Of a stretch of DNA of 64,000 nt, positions 1-12,401 are shown piece after piece (within the stretch, counting starts at the first letter, position 1; each line of letters opens with the position of its first letter). The stretch spans positions 23,460,723 to 23,524,722 of the forward strand of contig CM070728.1 in NCBI GenBank assembly GCA_036346275.1. The letters are read 5' to 3'. Made by a program: the position numbers and the translations under genes. The stretch comes from Otatea glauca (taxonomy: Eukaryota > Streptophyta > Magnoliopsida > Poales > Poaceae). The notes beneath the pieces are model-generated. The model did not search any database. It saw nothing but the letters and a program-made list of their open reading frames with translations, and was not told the origin of the DNA.

Positions 1-335
1 TTTGTTTAATTTAGAGATAATAACGTAAGATAAATTTGAACATGTACGTGCAGATCCTAGCTTCCTGATTTCTAGCGCCAACAACCATCTTAGTATTGGG
101 CAAACCTCTCCAAAAGGACTGTCATGTATAGATTGCTTTTACGAAAATTCATTTTAGGTAAATGATTTAGCCTGGCACTAACTAGCATAGTCGATTGCTA
201 TCGAACATAACATAATCAAACCAAGAGAGTATTGTTGGTATTGTATTCGCCAATAGGACTGTTGGACGCCGCTCTATTTTATATGTGAGGACTATTGGTA
301 ATTAATATGGCTAGTAGATTGGAACCCAGGTGCGT
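1..335. other. Unassigned; possibly leader of a minus-strand copia element
   Basis: No convincing ORF or known motif. Because a primer binding site and LTR follow immediately on the right in minus orientation, this stretch may be the start of the internal region of that retroelement. It does not encode a recognisable gag. Confidence 0.25.
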
Positions 336-347
336 GCTCTGATACCA
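336..347 (-). other. Primer binding site for initiator tRNA-Met (minus strand)
   Basis: On the minus strand these 12 bases read TGGTATCAGAGC, the classic initiator-Met primer binding site of plant LTR retrotransposons. It lies two bases inside the adjacent LTR-like sequence, as expected for a minus-strand element. Confidence 0.55.
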
Positions 348-349
348 CT

Positions 350-595
350 TATTAGGTGTAGATGCAAAAGCACACGAACAAATCGCATGAGACACAAGAT
401 GTACATGGAAAACCCTTGCGAGAAAAAATACAGGAGACAAGATGCACTATTTCGGTTCAAAGATTACAATTACAGGAAGGTGGCATATATAACCAACTGA
501 GAGACTGAAAAATATGGAGATAAGGACTCATATATTTGGATAAATCTAGATTAATGGAAAGCTAGGATTTAAGGAATCCAGAAATATCTCTAACA
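350..595 (-). mobile_element. Copia-like LTR remnant
   Basis: On the minus strand this begins TGTTAGAGATATTTC, a typical short copia LTR start, and ends in CACCTAATAA immediately before the primer binding site. The expected terminal CA has decayed. About 246 bp, a normal size for a small copia LTR. No second LTR or pol is seen in the window, so it is a fragment cut by the window edge or by deletion. Confidence 0.5.
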
Positions 596-900
596 CCCAT
601 GATATGTTAAAAATTGCATAGAAATTACACACAAACATACAAACGAATGATTCACGAACAAGATCCGAGCTTAGGAACTCCAAGCATTTATTCAAAATTT
701 GGAACCTCTTGCCAAATCTGGCTCAATCTTGTTTATTATTACTCTATCTAATGTCACGGATAAAGTAAAGTAATTTATTAAAGTATTAAGTTTATTTTTA
801 TCCAATTATCTTCAACATTTCGGTAATTTGTTCAAAAATTAAAATATAGAATACCATAGTATATTTGAAGCCTTTGGTCTCTAGAGGATAGTTAGGATAA
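596..900. other. AT-rich spacer, nothing recognised
   Basis: No ORF, RNA gene or terminal repeat identified on either strand. Confidence 0.5.
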
Positions 901-932
901 CTAGTTGCCAACCCATGCGATTGCACGGGCTA
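901..932 (-). mobile_element. Possible Helitron 3' terminus
   Basis: Read on the minus strand this contains a GC-rich hairpin (CCCGTGC, loop AATC, GCATGGG, one G-T mismatch), then a short spacer, then the terminal CTAG, followed by a host T. A hairpin, a short spacer and CTRR with a 3' T is the hallmark of Helitron ends and matches grass Helitrons. The 5' TC end was not found, so the element length is unknown. Confidence 0.45.
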
Positions 933-1401
933 GATATTCCAGATCTTTTGAATTCTTCGTGCCAAAATCATATCAAAATATTAAAAAAAACTTATTTTGC
1001 TAAAGGCTAAGGAAAGTTGGGAAATGTGGCATAAAAACCCTTTTTCTCTATTTTAGCTTTGATAAATTGTAACATTGCCAATACTCTATATAAAAATATT
1101 AGCGATGGCTATTTCATGCATAGATTTGAAATTACACTTTGCTACTATGGGTCGATTTTCAAAATTAGATTTTCCACTATGAATAATTGTAGGGTTTTAT
1201 AGTTTTCTTAGGAATTAATATCTGTGTGTCATAGAATTTTCAATAAAAGAAAGCCAGACAATGCAAAGAATGCATGCTTAAGGCTACCTTAAGAATATAC
1301 AATGACATTTATATTTACAAAAATAAAAATATAAGTAAATTTGGAATAGCGATCAAAGCAGATACACTTCTATTTAACCAAAATAAACCTAACTAAAGTA
1401 C
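933..1401. other. AT-rich DNA, possibly Helitron interior
   Basis: If the CTAG terminus at 901 is real, this is the interior of the element on the minus strand. No Rep/helicase or captured gene is visible. The last five bases (AGTAC) are the left target-site copy of the following LTR. Confidence 0.3.
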
Positions 1402-2434
1402 TGTAACATCCTAAAAAATTGCTTTTTATAATTAAATTAATTTATTTATATTTATATTGGAATTTTCCTGACTTTTATGGATTTTATAATGTCTTTTTGC
1501 CATTTTTAGTTTTATTAAAAGAATTTCTACAGAAACATTAATACCCCAAAAATTCCAAAAATAATTTTATTAGTTCCAAATAATCCAAATTATTTTTGAG
1601 AAGTTTTACAGAATTTTTTGACCAATTTTGCTATTTTATCCAAGCCTTTTTTTTTCTTCTCAGCATTAGGTAATTCAAAAAATAAATAAATGACAGGTGG
1701 CACCGGACTCCACCTATCAGGAGCATCTTCTAGCTCCAGTTGATCCAAGCCATAGAGCTTGCTCTCTCTCCCTTCCTCCATTGTTTCCATTTAAAGCTTC
1801 TATTTCTCAGCGATTTCTTCCCCGTTTCTTTCCAAATTTGTGCCAAATCAATCACCGGATCTTACTCTTTCCATTCCCAACCTCATTTCCCAAATTTCGA
1901 GCCCAAATTTCGCGTTCCTTCCATTTGGCCGACCGTGACACCCACACCACTTTCCTTCCCTCTGGTCCTCCCCAAACCTATTTAAGGGGAGCACCGTCTT
2001 CGTCACCCTCCACACAACCCATTCCTCCACTCGGTTTGCTCTCTCATGCCCTAGTTTGGCCGAAACGCCGCAAGAACGGAGCGCGAAGCGAATGTCGATG
2101 ACGCATCCTTGCGAGCTTCCCATCGCCTCGGAGCTTAATTCACCGTGCCAACCACGTGACAAGATGCGCCTCATCGTCCTCTCTCTTTCCCCTCTCTTTG
2201 CTCGCCGATTCCCCCTCTCTCTCATCGGAATTTCATCGTTTGTCACCGCCGGTCGTGCGCATTCTTTCCACTGCCGCTCTGCCGTGTGGGCTCTGCTGCC
2301 TTCGTCGGCCGACCGGCGAGCTCGCCATAGTCGTCGCTTGCCTGTGCTCCCATTGGCCGGAGCTCACTGGCTCCCCTTGCCCCTCTATACCATGTGCATT
2401 GCATGCTGGAGCAATACATGCAAGCTTTCTGCCC

Positions 2435-2640
2435 CAGAGAGGGCCAAACGGGCCGCTTGGCATGGCACGACCCATTTCGGCCCGGTCAGTTTCGGCCCAG
2501 CTTGTAAACGGGCCGTCCCGTGCCGACCCACGTGCCGGGGTGCCGCCCAGGCACAGCCGTTGGCCTCATGGGCCGTGCCGTGTCGGCCCGGTCCTCCGTG
2601 GGCCTAACGGGCCGGGTCAATTCGGTAGCCCGTTAGCGCC
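2435..2640. repeat. hAT left subterminal GGGCC repeats
   Basis: Dense repeats of GGGCC, GGCCCGG and CATGGCACG-like words in an otherwise AT-rich setting, mirrored in inverted form at the right end (5290-5547). Plant hAT elements often carry such GC-rich subterminal arrays as transposase-binding sites. Confidence 0.6.
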
Positions 2641-3068
2641 AGAAAAATTCAAAAAAAATCAGAAAAAATTAGATAAATTAGAAAAATAGACAAAGTATGG
2701 CAAAAAATGCACAAAAAGTATGAAAAACTTCAGAAAAATGGGAGAAATTTAGAATAATCAGAAAAACTCGAAGGATGTAGAAAAACTTTTTAAATATATA
2801 TATAAATTAAGAAAAAACTAAAATATGAGATAAATTCTAAAATAAGACAAATAATTTGAATTAAATAATGAGCTTTATTGATGTTTGGCTGCCTCGTTAA
2901 AAACTTTGCAAAGTAAAAACTCAACACGAGAAAACCTTGGCAAAGAAAAAAGAGTACAACCTATAGCTCAGTGATACAAGAAAAAAGTGAAGATTACAAT
3001 TATTCTTCCTTGTTATGTAGATAAAGATTTTTGAACGTCTCCACCAGCTCAGCATTTTCTGCAGTATG

Positions 3069-4980
3069 TTAATCTCGTTGATCAGCTTGTTCCCAATCTT
3101 TCACAGTGAGAAGTATTTCCACCATTTCACTTGTCAGATTTGTTCTTCTCTCCTCGATTATTCTTCCGGATAGACTGAAAGCAGACTCCGAAGAAACTGT
3201 GGAGACAGGAACTGTTAACACATCCCGTGATAATATGGAAAGCACCGGATATGTTATCTTGTGCTCGTGCCACCACTCTAAAATGCTGAAGTCCTCCTCT
3301 TGCTGCTCTTGGTAGTTGACAGTGTCGCTGTTGAGATAGGCAGCTAGCTCCCCACCACTTGATGTGTCCGCACTTGTTGTTGATGTAGTCGAACTCCTTG
3401 AGGAAGAGCCACCTACACCCCATATCTTTCCCCACGCGGTTTTCTTCTTACCTGTTGTGGGTGCTGGTGGATATTGCTGCATGCGAACTCCAGCAAACTT
3501 CCGATCGTACTTATCATAAACTTGAGATAAGTTAGCACGAACAGTTGAAAAAAAACTAGAATAATCAGTACGTACAGCATCACTTAGAAGTGAGAGAACA
3601 TTAGAGAATCCTCGAACTTTAGCTCTAGGATCTAAAATAAATGCAAATGCATATAACATAGGAATTTCTTACCAATATTTCAAAAATTTAGTTTTCATAG
3701 CATAAATAACTTCACGCAAGATATTATCATTTTCGTGGCTCTTTAAATGGGTAGCAATTTCTAAAATGTGATGCACAATTAAAGGAGAGGTTGCATAATA
3801 AACTCTAGATAAAGTAATAGTAGATTCAAAAAAAAGTTCTAAAAACGACAGCAAGTATTTAGTAATATACCAATGTTGCTCTGTGAGTAGCGGCTGACCA
3901 TCCTGTGTACGACAGTGCGTGCTAATAAAAACAGAAAATGTGCTCTCATATGGTATGAGATTCTTAAGCATCAAGTAAGTAGAGTTCCATCTAACAGTCA
4001 TATCCGAACCAAACTTACGCAGACGCACATTCATTGCAATACAATAAGTCTTAAATGCTGCTACTCGTTGATTAGAATAATTTAAGTAAGATATTACAGT
4101 GCAAAAAGGTTCAAGATACTTATCTAACCTCTTCAAACCAGATTTAACTATAAGATTAATAATATGGCAAGCACAATACTGATGTAATAAGAAAGATTCA
4201 GCATAAGAATTAAAAAGTGGAGTAAGAATGTTCATGGCAGAAGTATTTGCAGAAGCATTATCTAATGTTATTGCAAAAATCTTATCACTAAGACCAAAAT
4301 ATTCCACAACTTTTACAATACAATCAGAAATATTTTCACCAGTGTGTGCTACATCAATTAATTTGAATCCTATAATTCTCTTTTCTAGTTGCCAATCATC
4401 GTTTACATAACGAGCAACTACACTAAGGTAATCCTCTTTAGCTCTACCACTCCATATATCAGATGTCAAAGACACAGAAAAAGTACAGGTACTAAATTTT
4501 TCTTTTAGGTTATTGCGATAATTATTATAATATTTAATCAAATCTCTAGTGGTTGTCTATCTAGAAACTGCAGAAAACCTCAGGATTGTAGTCCCAGTTA
4601 TGTACCGTACCGTCGTAGTTGTACTGCAGTTGCGTCTATCTCAAAGCCATCCCTGCTTTTTTTCTACAACTCTTAGCATGCCTCTTCAAGTGCCCCAATC
4701 CACCTGAAGATTTCATAGTTAATTTATGCTTACAATATTTACAAACAGCATACCTGCTCTGGACGTCCTTTGATGTCTCAAAAATCTACTCGAAATCTTT
4801 CTAGATTCCCGATGTACTGCGTCTTGTTCTTTTCGCCTGGGTGCTTGCTGACGCTGTAGCACTTGTAGAGCCTGAGGATGGCACAGTTCCTGCATCTTCT
4901 TGGGCTTGATATGATGCAAGAAGCTCCTCAAGTAAAATACCAAATCAGAAGCTGGGAACGACGAAAAATCCCCGGGCTCC
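3069..4980 (-). pseudogene. hAT transposase (BED finger, RNase H-like core, C-terminal dimerisation)
   Basis: This encoded the transposase of the surrounding hAT element. In gene order (right to left) it has a BED zinc finger around 4755-4670 (CKYC, then LGHLKRHAKSC), a catalytic core from 4541 with TSDIWSG, ITLDNASAN and WNSTYLML, and the C-terminal dimerisation region ending near 3085 (SSESAFSLSGR, then ERRTNLT). At least three stops break it: one in the N-terminal region before the BED finger, a TAG at 4557-4559 and a TAA at 3669-3671. The last two sit in otherwise continuous frames, so decay is by point mutation. AT-rich 3' untranslated DNA lies at 2640-3060. No active transposase can come from this copy. 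Confidence 0.85.
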
Positions 4981-5289
4981 ATAAAGCAAACTAAAAGAAA
5001 TAATTACGCTATTAATACTAAAATATGATTTAAAATACTAACAAAATGAAAAAATAAATCACAATTGCCACCTTGATTTCTTGACAGAAGCCGAAAGCCG
5101 AATTTCGGATTTTTGACAAAACTATTTTGAATTTTGCCAAATTACCACCAAGAGCAAAAGAATTTCCACAAGAGAATGAGTAGAAGAGAATGTAAGATTA
5201 CTGGTGTGGAAATAGGGGGGCAGCCACCTATTTATAGGAAAAAATTCAGGATTTTTTTTGAATATTTTAAACCTCCAACGGTTATAAAA

Positions 5290-5547
5290 CAGCTATTTTT
5301 TAAACGGGCTAAACGGGTCGTGCCCGTGCTGGGCCGTTATCATGTCGGGCCATGCCGTGCCATGTCGGGCTGGCCCAGTCGTAAACGGGCCGTGCCATGT
5401 CGGCCCGCCATGTCAGAGTGCCGCCCAAGCACGCAAGACGGCCGATGGGCGTGCTAGCACGGCCCGCTTATTTACTGGGCGCACTGTGATTGGGTTGGGC
5501 CAGCGATTACAGGCCTCAGCCGACCCATTTGGCCCGGCCCATCTCTA
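5290..5547. repeat. hAT right subterminal GGGCC repeats
   Basis: Inverted counterpart of the left subterminal block: repeated GGGCCGTGCC, CATGTCGGGC and GGCCCG words ending in the terminal GGCCCATCTCTA. It would lie upstream of the minus-strand transposase gene and may include its promoter. Confidence 0.6.
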
Positions 5548-6654
5548 CTCTTTCCCGTGGTAGCGCAGCCGTGAGGCAAAAGAGAAAAAAAGAGGAGAGA
5601 GAGTGTCAATCAACAAAAATGAAAAAAAGAGAGAAAAAAGGGGAAAATTCAAATTTTGAAATCTAAATTTTAACTCTGAAAATTTTAAAATTTTAATTAG
5701 AAAATAAATTTCAAAAATTCAAAGATCTTTTCTTTATCTTTTTATGTGATTATAAATTTTTCGGGAGCCCGTCTTCACCCGTCGATCTCCGATTGGCTCC
5801 ATTTTTCATTCTAAATTTCATCTAAATTCTTAAATTATTTATTTATGCCAGTTTGATATTTTTGTTGAATTTATTTGGATTTTATTTGAAATTGGATATT
5901 CTTCGCGTATAGATTTCGGAGCGATCTCAAACATCAACCCTTCGTGCAAGGCAAGTTACACCTTTAGTCATATTAATCCCAGAATTTAAAGATTATATTT
6001 TGATTTAAATTATTGTATACATAGTTTTATCAATGTAATTTAAATCTCAATTTTAAATAATTAGTTACTCCTAATTGTTATGACCTCAACTGACTTTGAA
6101 ATATTTATACCTTATCATCTTAAAGCAAAATATCAGTGGTTGATACATTATTATAGTATTAACTGGTGTTATATATTAAATGGCTAAGACATGAATTTTG
6201 GACTTTTTAGGGATTTATGCCAAATCAAGATTTATGTTGAAAATAAAGTTATTCTTTGGTGTTGGTGCACCATGGAATGTTATGAATGATGATGTTATTC
6301 AAAAGAAATTGAAAATATGTTATAGACTAGGCGAGAATTGGTTGTCAGGTGGCGGCGCCATGGTTCTGGGTTTGTGATAAACTTGCCTAGTCAGTTAAGG
6401 ACCAGGCTGTATTACTCTGAATGTAAAGTCTTACCGTACTACTACAAGTCTAGAATGGGACATACCTGGCTATCCATATTGCAACATACCATGGACAGTC
6501 ATGCCATTAGGATGAAAGTGGTGTGAGGGTGAGGCTGCCACTCGACGCAAGAGGGGGCTTCTGGACTGAGAGGTTAAACCCTACCAGTGGTGGAACCTTA
6601 GCGGGCATGACTACGTGGATGAAGCTTTATAAGGGTCCTGTCTTGATTTTCTCT

Positions 6655-6790
6655 TCCGCACACCAAAGGAAGTGTGTAGTTTGCAAAAAGAGATAATCAT
6701 GTCTTGTGGGTAAAGTTGTACAATCTCTGTAGATTGTAAAATCTAATTGATTAACCATGCCAACGGTCATGGGCATGCCGACCAAGCCTT
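6655..6790 (+). promoter_or_regulatory. Conserved LTR block, copy in solo LTR A
   Basis: CACACCAAAGGAAGTGTG ... TCATGTCTTGTGGGTAAAGT ... GTAAAATCTAATTGATTAAC ... ACGGTCATGGGC. Function unknown. Confidence 0.6.
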
Positions 6791-7360
6791 TCATGGATTA
6801 GATTTTGATCTTACAAAAATAGTTTCAAAAAAGTGGTTTATATGTGGAGAGAGACCACATGGGGAAATTTGGGATGAAACTCCGAGTTGGAGCCCGTGTT
6901 GAAAATTAGATTAAAAATCAGTTTTTTACTATATCAATTACGTATTAAAAATTACTTATTGTATTTGACATATTGTTTTATGCTCAAATTAACCATATTA
7001 TGCCTTCCTTTGTGACCGTTCATTAATACTACATTTACTATGTGACTTGCGGAGTACTTTTATACTCACCCTTACTTACTCTATTGATTCAGAGGAGTTC
7101 TACGACGGTGAGGACCAGATAGACTTGGCCGCTTCCCAATCAATTGCCTGTGGCAGAATTACCGGGCACTACTACTTCTTTATGTCTTCCGATGTGTTAA
7201 TTTATTCGGTCCGTGTGCCGTTTTTATTGTAAACTCTGATTATTAACAAAGTACGTTTGATATGTGGTGGTATCAGCTATGTTCAGTGTGTGTGCTAGCT
7301 TTTTCTGGACTAGTACAGTACACATAAAGGATTTCGAAAGTGTTTTTTCGGGGTCCGACA

Positions 7361-8589
7361 AATACCTTACACAGTTGATAGAATTGTACTTGACTGGGTT
7401 TCTTTCTTTTAATGACATTATAAGTTAGTTCCACTGGGCGGTTGGACAAATGTTTTGCTTTTTTTATTAACGTGGGAATTTCCATAGAGTGTGTAATTTG
7501 TGTATTATAATTTTATTTTAAGTATTAAAGATGCAATTCAGTTATTGTCCAACATAAATTTTCAACAATTCTAACAATAATTTAATTCAACTTATGATTT
7601 TTTTTAAAAACACATTTATAATTTTCATTCAGTTCTTATTGTGAATTTAAATATTTTTGAATTTCATACAAAAATCAAATTGCCATAACATAGATTCTTC
7701 ATTTTCAGAAAATTAAGTTTGGATTTCATATAAATCCAATTTGAAATTTTCAGTTAAGTGTTGTTCCAAACATTAGTCCTATAAACTTTTGCTAATTTCA
7801 ATTTATTTGTTATTCTAAATTTTCGGTTGTACTTGACATTAATATTTCATTTAATCCAAATTTTGATTCCTAAGATATATTCACACAAATCAAGTTCATA
7901 ATATTATTTTATTTTTTAGTCTGACTTTGCATTTTTGTTGGATTCTAAATCTAAAATCAAATTTCGAATTTTAATTTATTTGTTTATTCAGAAACTTAAT
8001 AATCGAATTGCTAATTTATATTCCTAATTTTAGTTGATTTAGGTCGTACTTGATATGGAATCTTTCTTGAATTTTATTTTTTATTTAATTTTTACTCTAA
8101 ATTTTATTTATTTATTTATGGGTGCTACTTTGGAAGTCACATGGAAATAAAATTGCTAAGTTTTCTTTTTTTATTATTCTAAATTTTAGTCAATTTGGAT
8201 TATACTTGACATAGACTGTTTCTTTCTAATTTGCCAATTTTCATTTAATTATTATTCCAAATTTAAATTATTTATGGATGTTACTTTGGAAATCATATAG
8301 AATTTGAATCATGAATTTTCCTTTATTTTTTATTTGAATTTCACCTAATTTTGATTGTACTTGATATGGGCTTTTTTCTTTTAATCTGAACCATTATGAC
8401 TTCGGTCCGCTAGATGGATCGCTAGATCTTTATTTTAACATGGGAGCTTGCTCAGAGTGTGAATTGAATTGCTAGTTTTCCTTTATTTTTTATTCTGAGA
8501 TTTCGCAAAATTTTTATTGTACTTAACATGGATTCTTTATTTTAATCTGAACCATTATAACTTGTTTCCGTCAGATAGATGACTGTCAA
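7361..8589. repeat. Degenerate AT-rich repeats (about 150 bp spacing)
   Basis: A phrase close to TTGTACTTGACATGGATTC recurs near 7389, 7829, 8046, 8191, 8359 and 8519. Several copies are followed by TTTTAATCTGAACCATTATGACTT-like or TTATTTTTTATTCTAAATTT-like text. Spacing is irregular but near 150 bp or its multiples, suggesting an old diverged tandem array. No coding capacity. Confidence 0.5.
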
Positions 8590-9203
8590 TGTTCAAGACC
8601 TAGGGTTTGTAGACTGAGCTTATAAACGAAAAATGGTTGCAGGCTTCTGGAGGAAACAAGATCGTGAAGGAGAGAATGGGATATTGCTTTTTTATTAGCC
8701 AAGTGGCTTAACAGAGTACAAGTGTTTGATTACAGAGTGTCGTGTATGAGAATCTAACATTCGATCATGCCCTTGACAGTACAAATTGGTTCCCTATTTA
8801 TAATGAATGGAGAGGCGACAATTGTGTTCCAAAAAGGCATCGTATAGCTAAAGGATGTCTTTACGTCAGACAATGTCTTCTTGCCAAAGGATGCCTTTTC
8901 AGAATAACTTCTGAGTAATTATTCGTACATGTCAGATAATTCTTCGCACGAATGCATGTGCGAAGATAACCGCTTGCTCTGACTAGTATTACTGGTTGGG
9001 GTGACTATTTCACAAGTCTGGGACGACCAATGCGAAGTAATACATAAGGCACGTGAACAATTTGGTCGGAGTCGTAACCAATTGGTTGAACATGGGCCTC
9101 GTTCTTCTTTATGGGCTTCTCTTTATAAGTTGCAGGCCCAAAAATAGAGCATGGATTTTAACCATTGTAAGCCCAATTAAAAATAGGCATTAATCCTCAT
9201 CAG
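8590..9203 (-). repeat. 3' LTR of the Tat element
   Basis: Begins TGTTCAAG and ends CTCATCA in plus coordinates (minus strand TGATGAGG to CTTGAACA), 614 bp. It aligns with 34748-35202 from the first base until the CACTA insertion; the sequence after TAATACA here (TAAGGCACGTG) shows what lay to the right of that insertion point. Confidence 0.85.
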
Positions 9204-9218
9204 CTAGCCCCCAAGGCT
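9204..9218 (-). other. Polypurine tract of the Tat element
   Basis: On the minus strand this reads GCCTTGGGGGCTAGC and abuts the LTR start TGATGAGG. This is the usual position and composition of a gypsy polypurine tract. Confidence 0.75.
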
Positions 9219-9367
9219 TCAGTAAAAAGAGGCTTTTTACTCGAGGCTTTTAATTTCCATTATGAGGTTTCATGTTAATAATTGTGTGAGTTAAATGCTC
9301 ATCAAAAGGTGTTATTTGCGCCTCTCTAGGAAACTGAAATAACATATGAAATTGACACGATGAAGGA

Positions 9368-9375
9368 TATAAATA
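9368..9375 (+). promoter_or_regulatory. TATA box of the antisense gene
   Basis: TATAAATA lies 40 bp upstream of the ATG at 9408 on the plus strand, just outside the 3' LTR. This suggests the antisense gene has its own promoter, independent of the LTR. Confidence 0.5.
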
Positions 9376-11715
9376 AGGGGGAATGTTTCCCTTGGACATC
9401 TTACACCATGGTTTTTTTAGCGCGAAATAGTCCTTTGAGCCTTTCTAACTTAGAACTCTCTTGAGTCCTTTCGTCTTCAAGCTTTCCTCTTCCTCACAAC
9501 TCATTCACCCCTGACAAATTCATTCTTACCGAGGGCAAGATCAAGGAGCTTGAGGATTAGGGTTTGATCCCCTCACATGAAATGCTGAGGTCTGATCCTT
9601 GCAGGGAAGACACGAAGCCGGTCCCCCAGGAAGGGCGCCTAGTTCCTTTTGTCGCGTTCGTTAGGTTAGGTTTTTGCCTCCCCGAGAGAGAATTCCTTGC
9701 TGATGTTCTTCATCATTATGAGATTGAGCTCCATCATCTTCCTCCCAATTCTATCTTGATTTTGAGTGTTTTCTTGCATCTTTGCGAGGCTTTTCTTTGC
9801 AATTCTCCACCTCTTCATTTTTTTCGCCATTTCTATCAATACACTAGAAATAACAAGACCCAAGATGTTAGCGGGAGCATTTATTTTAAGCTCCAAGATA
9901 AGACGGCCTCTCAGTACCCTCCCCTCTTGACCAAGGACACATGGCGGGATTATCGCTAGGAGTGGTTTTATTCTGAGATTTCGGGGGTAGCCACCTCCGG
10001 TTCACCAGGAAAGCAGCATCGGTATGGTCGAGGACCGATATGAAAAAAAGAAAAAGACTCATTGGTCCTCACTGATGAGCGAAAAATAGTGAAGGCTATC
10101 ACCAAACTGGTATCAAGGGGTTTGTCGGGACGGAAGATCATCTATGATTTTCTGTACCACATGTCGAGCCCCTTGAAAAGGCGGTTCAGACTTGCCTGGA
10201 GAATGGAAGGCGATCAGGATCCTACTAAGGATGAACCTGGAGATAAGACATTTTAAATTTTTGACCTCATTTTTAATCTTCTTCTTTAAGAAGGTTTACT
10301 AACATACATTTTTATCAGTTCTGACTACTGAGGAGACTTGGTCAAGGATTGCATCCATTCTGCGGGTGTCCTCGGATGGCTCCGACCAGGCTGCTTTGGG
10401 ATAGCAGCCTTCTAGCCTGATCGGGTAGGCTGATTACTTCATCAATGAATGCATCTAGGTAAATACCAAGTAATTCCTTTGGTAATTTTTATTTACTATC
10501 TGCTTTATGCTATCAATTAGGTTTAATTTCAGATGCATGGTCGAAAGCAGGCTGCTGAGTAGTCTGAAATTAGGGATATGGCCCCACTGACCAAGAAGAC
10601 GAGGACTTCTACTAGGAGTTCCTCGAAGATGGTGGACCTGACCATCGCTTAGACTAGTGCTAACCTAACCAACACTAGTCAAGCTTTAGTGCCAGTTGGT
10701 GCTATATGCTCTAAGCATGTACATGATCAGCTGCATGCACATGGGTAGAAGGTGCGTTTGCTGTGGGGACACAGACAAGGACCTCATCCCAAGTGCGCAA
10801 TAAGAAAAGATTTAGCCACAATTAGGACCTACCATATAGACATCTTCCTAAATTCCCCTTTATTCATGGTGAGAGTGAAGAAGAAGAGGAGGATGCCCTA
10901 CTCATTATATCAAGGAAGAGGAAGACTCCCGACCTGGATATAGGGGCGTCATCAAATCTCATGGTATCCTAGGTTATGGAGTCAGGATTGTGTTGCAGGT
11001 ATTTTTCTTCTACTATCCTTTATTTTTTAGTACATCCACTACTACAGAATGATACAACACTATCTCTTCATTTGGGTCGGTTTCAAGTTTTCAAGAAAAA
11101 AATCGATAGTGATATATGATTCATCGTGGGTGAGAAACATGGTGCAAAACATCACTATCGGTCTGACCACAGAATCAATAGTGATGCACCAATAGTGATG
11201 GCCATCTTCGTCACTATCGGTTCTGAGGTCAGAACTGATAGTGATGTTATACGTATCACAATCGGTTTTGACATCAGAACCGATAGTGATTATGGTCATC
11301 ATGATCGGTTTTTGAAGTTAGAACAAATCGTGATAGTAATACCAAATACTTTCCCGCGCTTGACTTCTCGGCTTCTCCTGCTGATGCATTCAAATACAAA
11401 AGCCGAGGTGTCCACCTCACGCTTCACCTCTCGGCTTCCCCTCTATTCTACAAAAAGGACATCTCTCCTTGCCCAAGTTGCGTCCCTCGACCTCCCTGGC
11501 TCCATGATGCCTACGTCACCCCTCCACCTCTCCTTGCCCGAGTCGCCCCTCGGCCTCCCTGGCTCCACAGTGCCTGCTTCACCCCTTCGCCTCCCGGGCT
11601 CCCATGGCGCACCCCTAGCTCTGCCTCACTCGCATTGTCCCTCGTCCTCCCTGGCTCCACAGTGCCTGTGTCACCCCTCCGCCTCCCTGGCTTTGTTACA
11701 CCAAGGTGAGTCACT

Positions 11716-12105
11716 CGTTTGATTATTGCTGAATATACTTATTATGATTGCTTAGTTTGCTCTGTTCATAGCCCCTGTTTAGTTAGTTGTTGATATACCT
11801 GCTTGGCTGAACAATTCATAATTTGATTTTGATCATTTGAATAGTGAATCATTGTCGGTTATATGCTCAATGATGCTATGGGTCTATTGATTTCCTATTA
11901 ATGCTAGTAAGTATTGATTTTATTTCACTTTCTTTGAGCTCAATCATCATATTCAGTATCTAGTTTTATACTTGTTTGATTATTACTGAATATACTGATT
12001 ATGATTACTTAGCTTGCTCTGTTCAAAGCCTTTATTTAGTCAGTTGATGAAATACCTGCTTGGCTGAACTATTCAAATCCAATTTTGATCATTTAAATAG
12101 TGAAA
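11716..12105 (+). repeat. Diverged direct repeat inside CACTA-B
   Basis: About 120 bp at 11716-11840 (GTTTGATTATTGCTGAATA to CTTGGCTGAACAATTC) recurs at 11973-12090 with scattered substitutions. An internal segmental duplication of non-coding, perhaps intronic, sequence. Confidence 0.7.
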
Positions 12106-12401
12106 TTGACTTTAAATACTTTATACCTGCTTGGCCAAGCTGTGCCTAATTTAGGAAGGTAAGAGTTCAAGGCCTTATTTGCTTAGTTAATTGTCTAATT
12201 CAATTTTGATTATATAACCTGGTTCAATGGAGGTAAGAGATTAGTTTCTAGTAGCCCTACACCTTGTGGCGAGGAGGCTGAAGGTCTAACCTTTAGTAGC
12301 TCAACACCTGAGAGCACTCTATCCTACAATTATTCATCATATATTTATTTATCCTAGTGACTACAAATTGCACATATATATAAAATAGAGCCTAAAAACA
12401 G

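Larger units (their letters stand above)
2435..5547 (-). mobile_element. hAT transposon nested in solo LTR A
   Basis: The right end, read inward on the minus strand, is TAGAGATGGGCCGGGCC; the left end is CAGAGAGGGCCAAACGGGCC, giving imperfect terminal inverted repeats. The 8-bp flanks TTCTGCCC and CTCTTTCC share 5 of 8 bases, consistent with an old hAT target duplication. Both ends carry GGGCC/GGCCC-rich subterminal repeats. The interior holds one transposase pseudogene on the minus strand. Total about 3.1 kb. Exact ends are inferred. Confidence 0.6.
1402..7360 (+). mobile_element. Solo LTR A (gypsy type), interrupted by a hAT element
   Basis: Starts TGTAACATCC and ends GGTCCGACA, flanked by AGTAC on the left and AATAC on the right (4 of 5 match), so it is a single LTR with no internal region. 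Removing the nested hAT and its target duplication leaves about 2.84 kb. The last 100 bases (GTGTGCTAGC, then CTGGACTAG) match the reverse complement of the start of solo LTR D at 27322, so the two belong to one family. It carries the conserved LTR block at about 6655-6790. Short ORFs around 1697-2101 and 6338-6526 are not coding. Confidence 0.75.

Noticed and set aside
1697..2689. ORFs of 130-183 aa on both strands before the hAT
   Set aside because: Low-complexity Ser/Pro/Arg text in LTR A, running into the hAT subterminal repeats at 2435; not a gene.
11126..11722. 198-aa ORF with repeated Leu-Pro-Gly-Ser text
   Set aside because: Starts in the CACTA-B subterminal repeats and continues into a CCTCCCTGGCTCCA minisatellite; no known domain.
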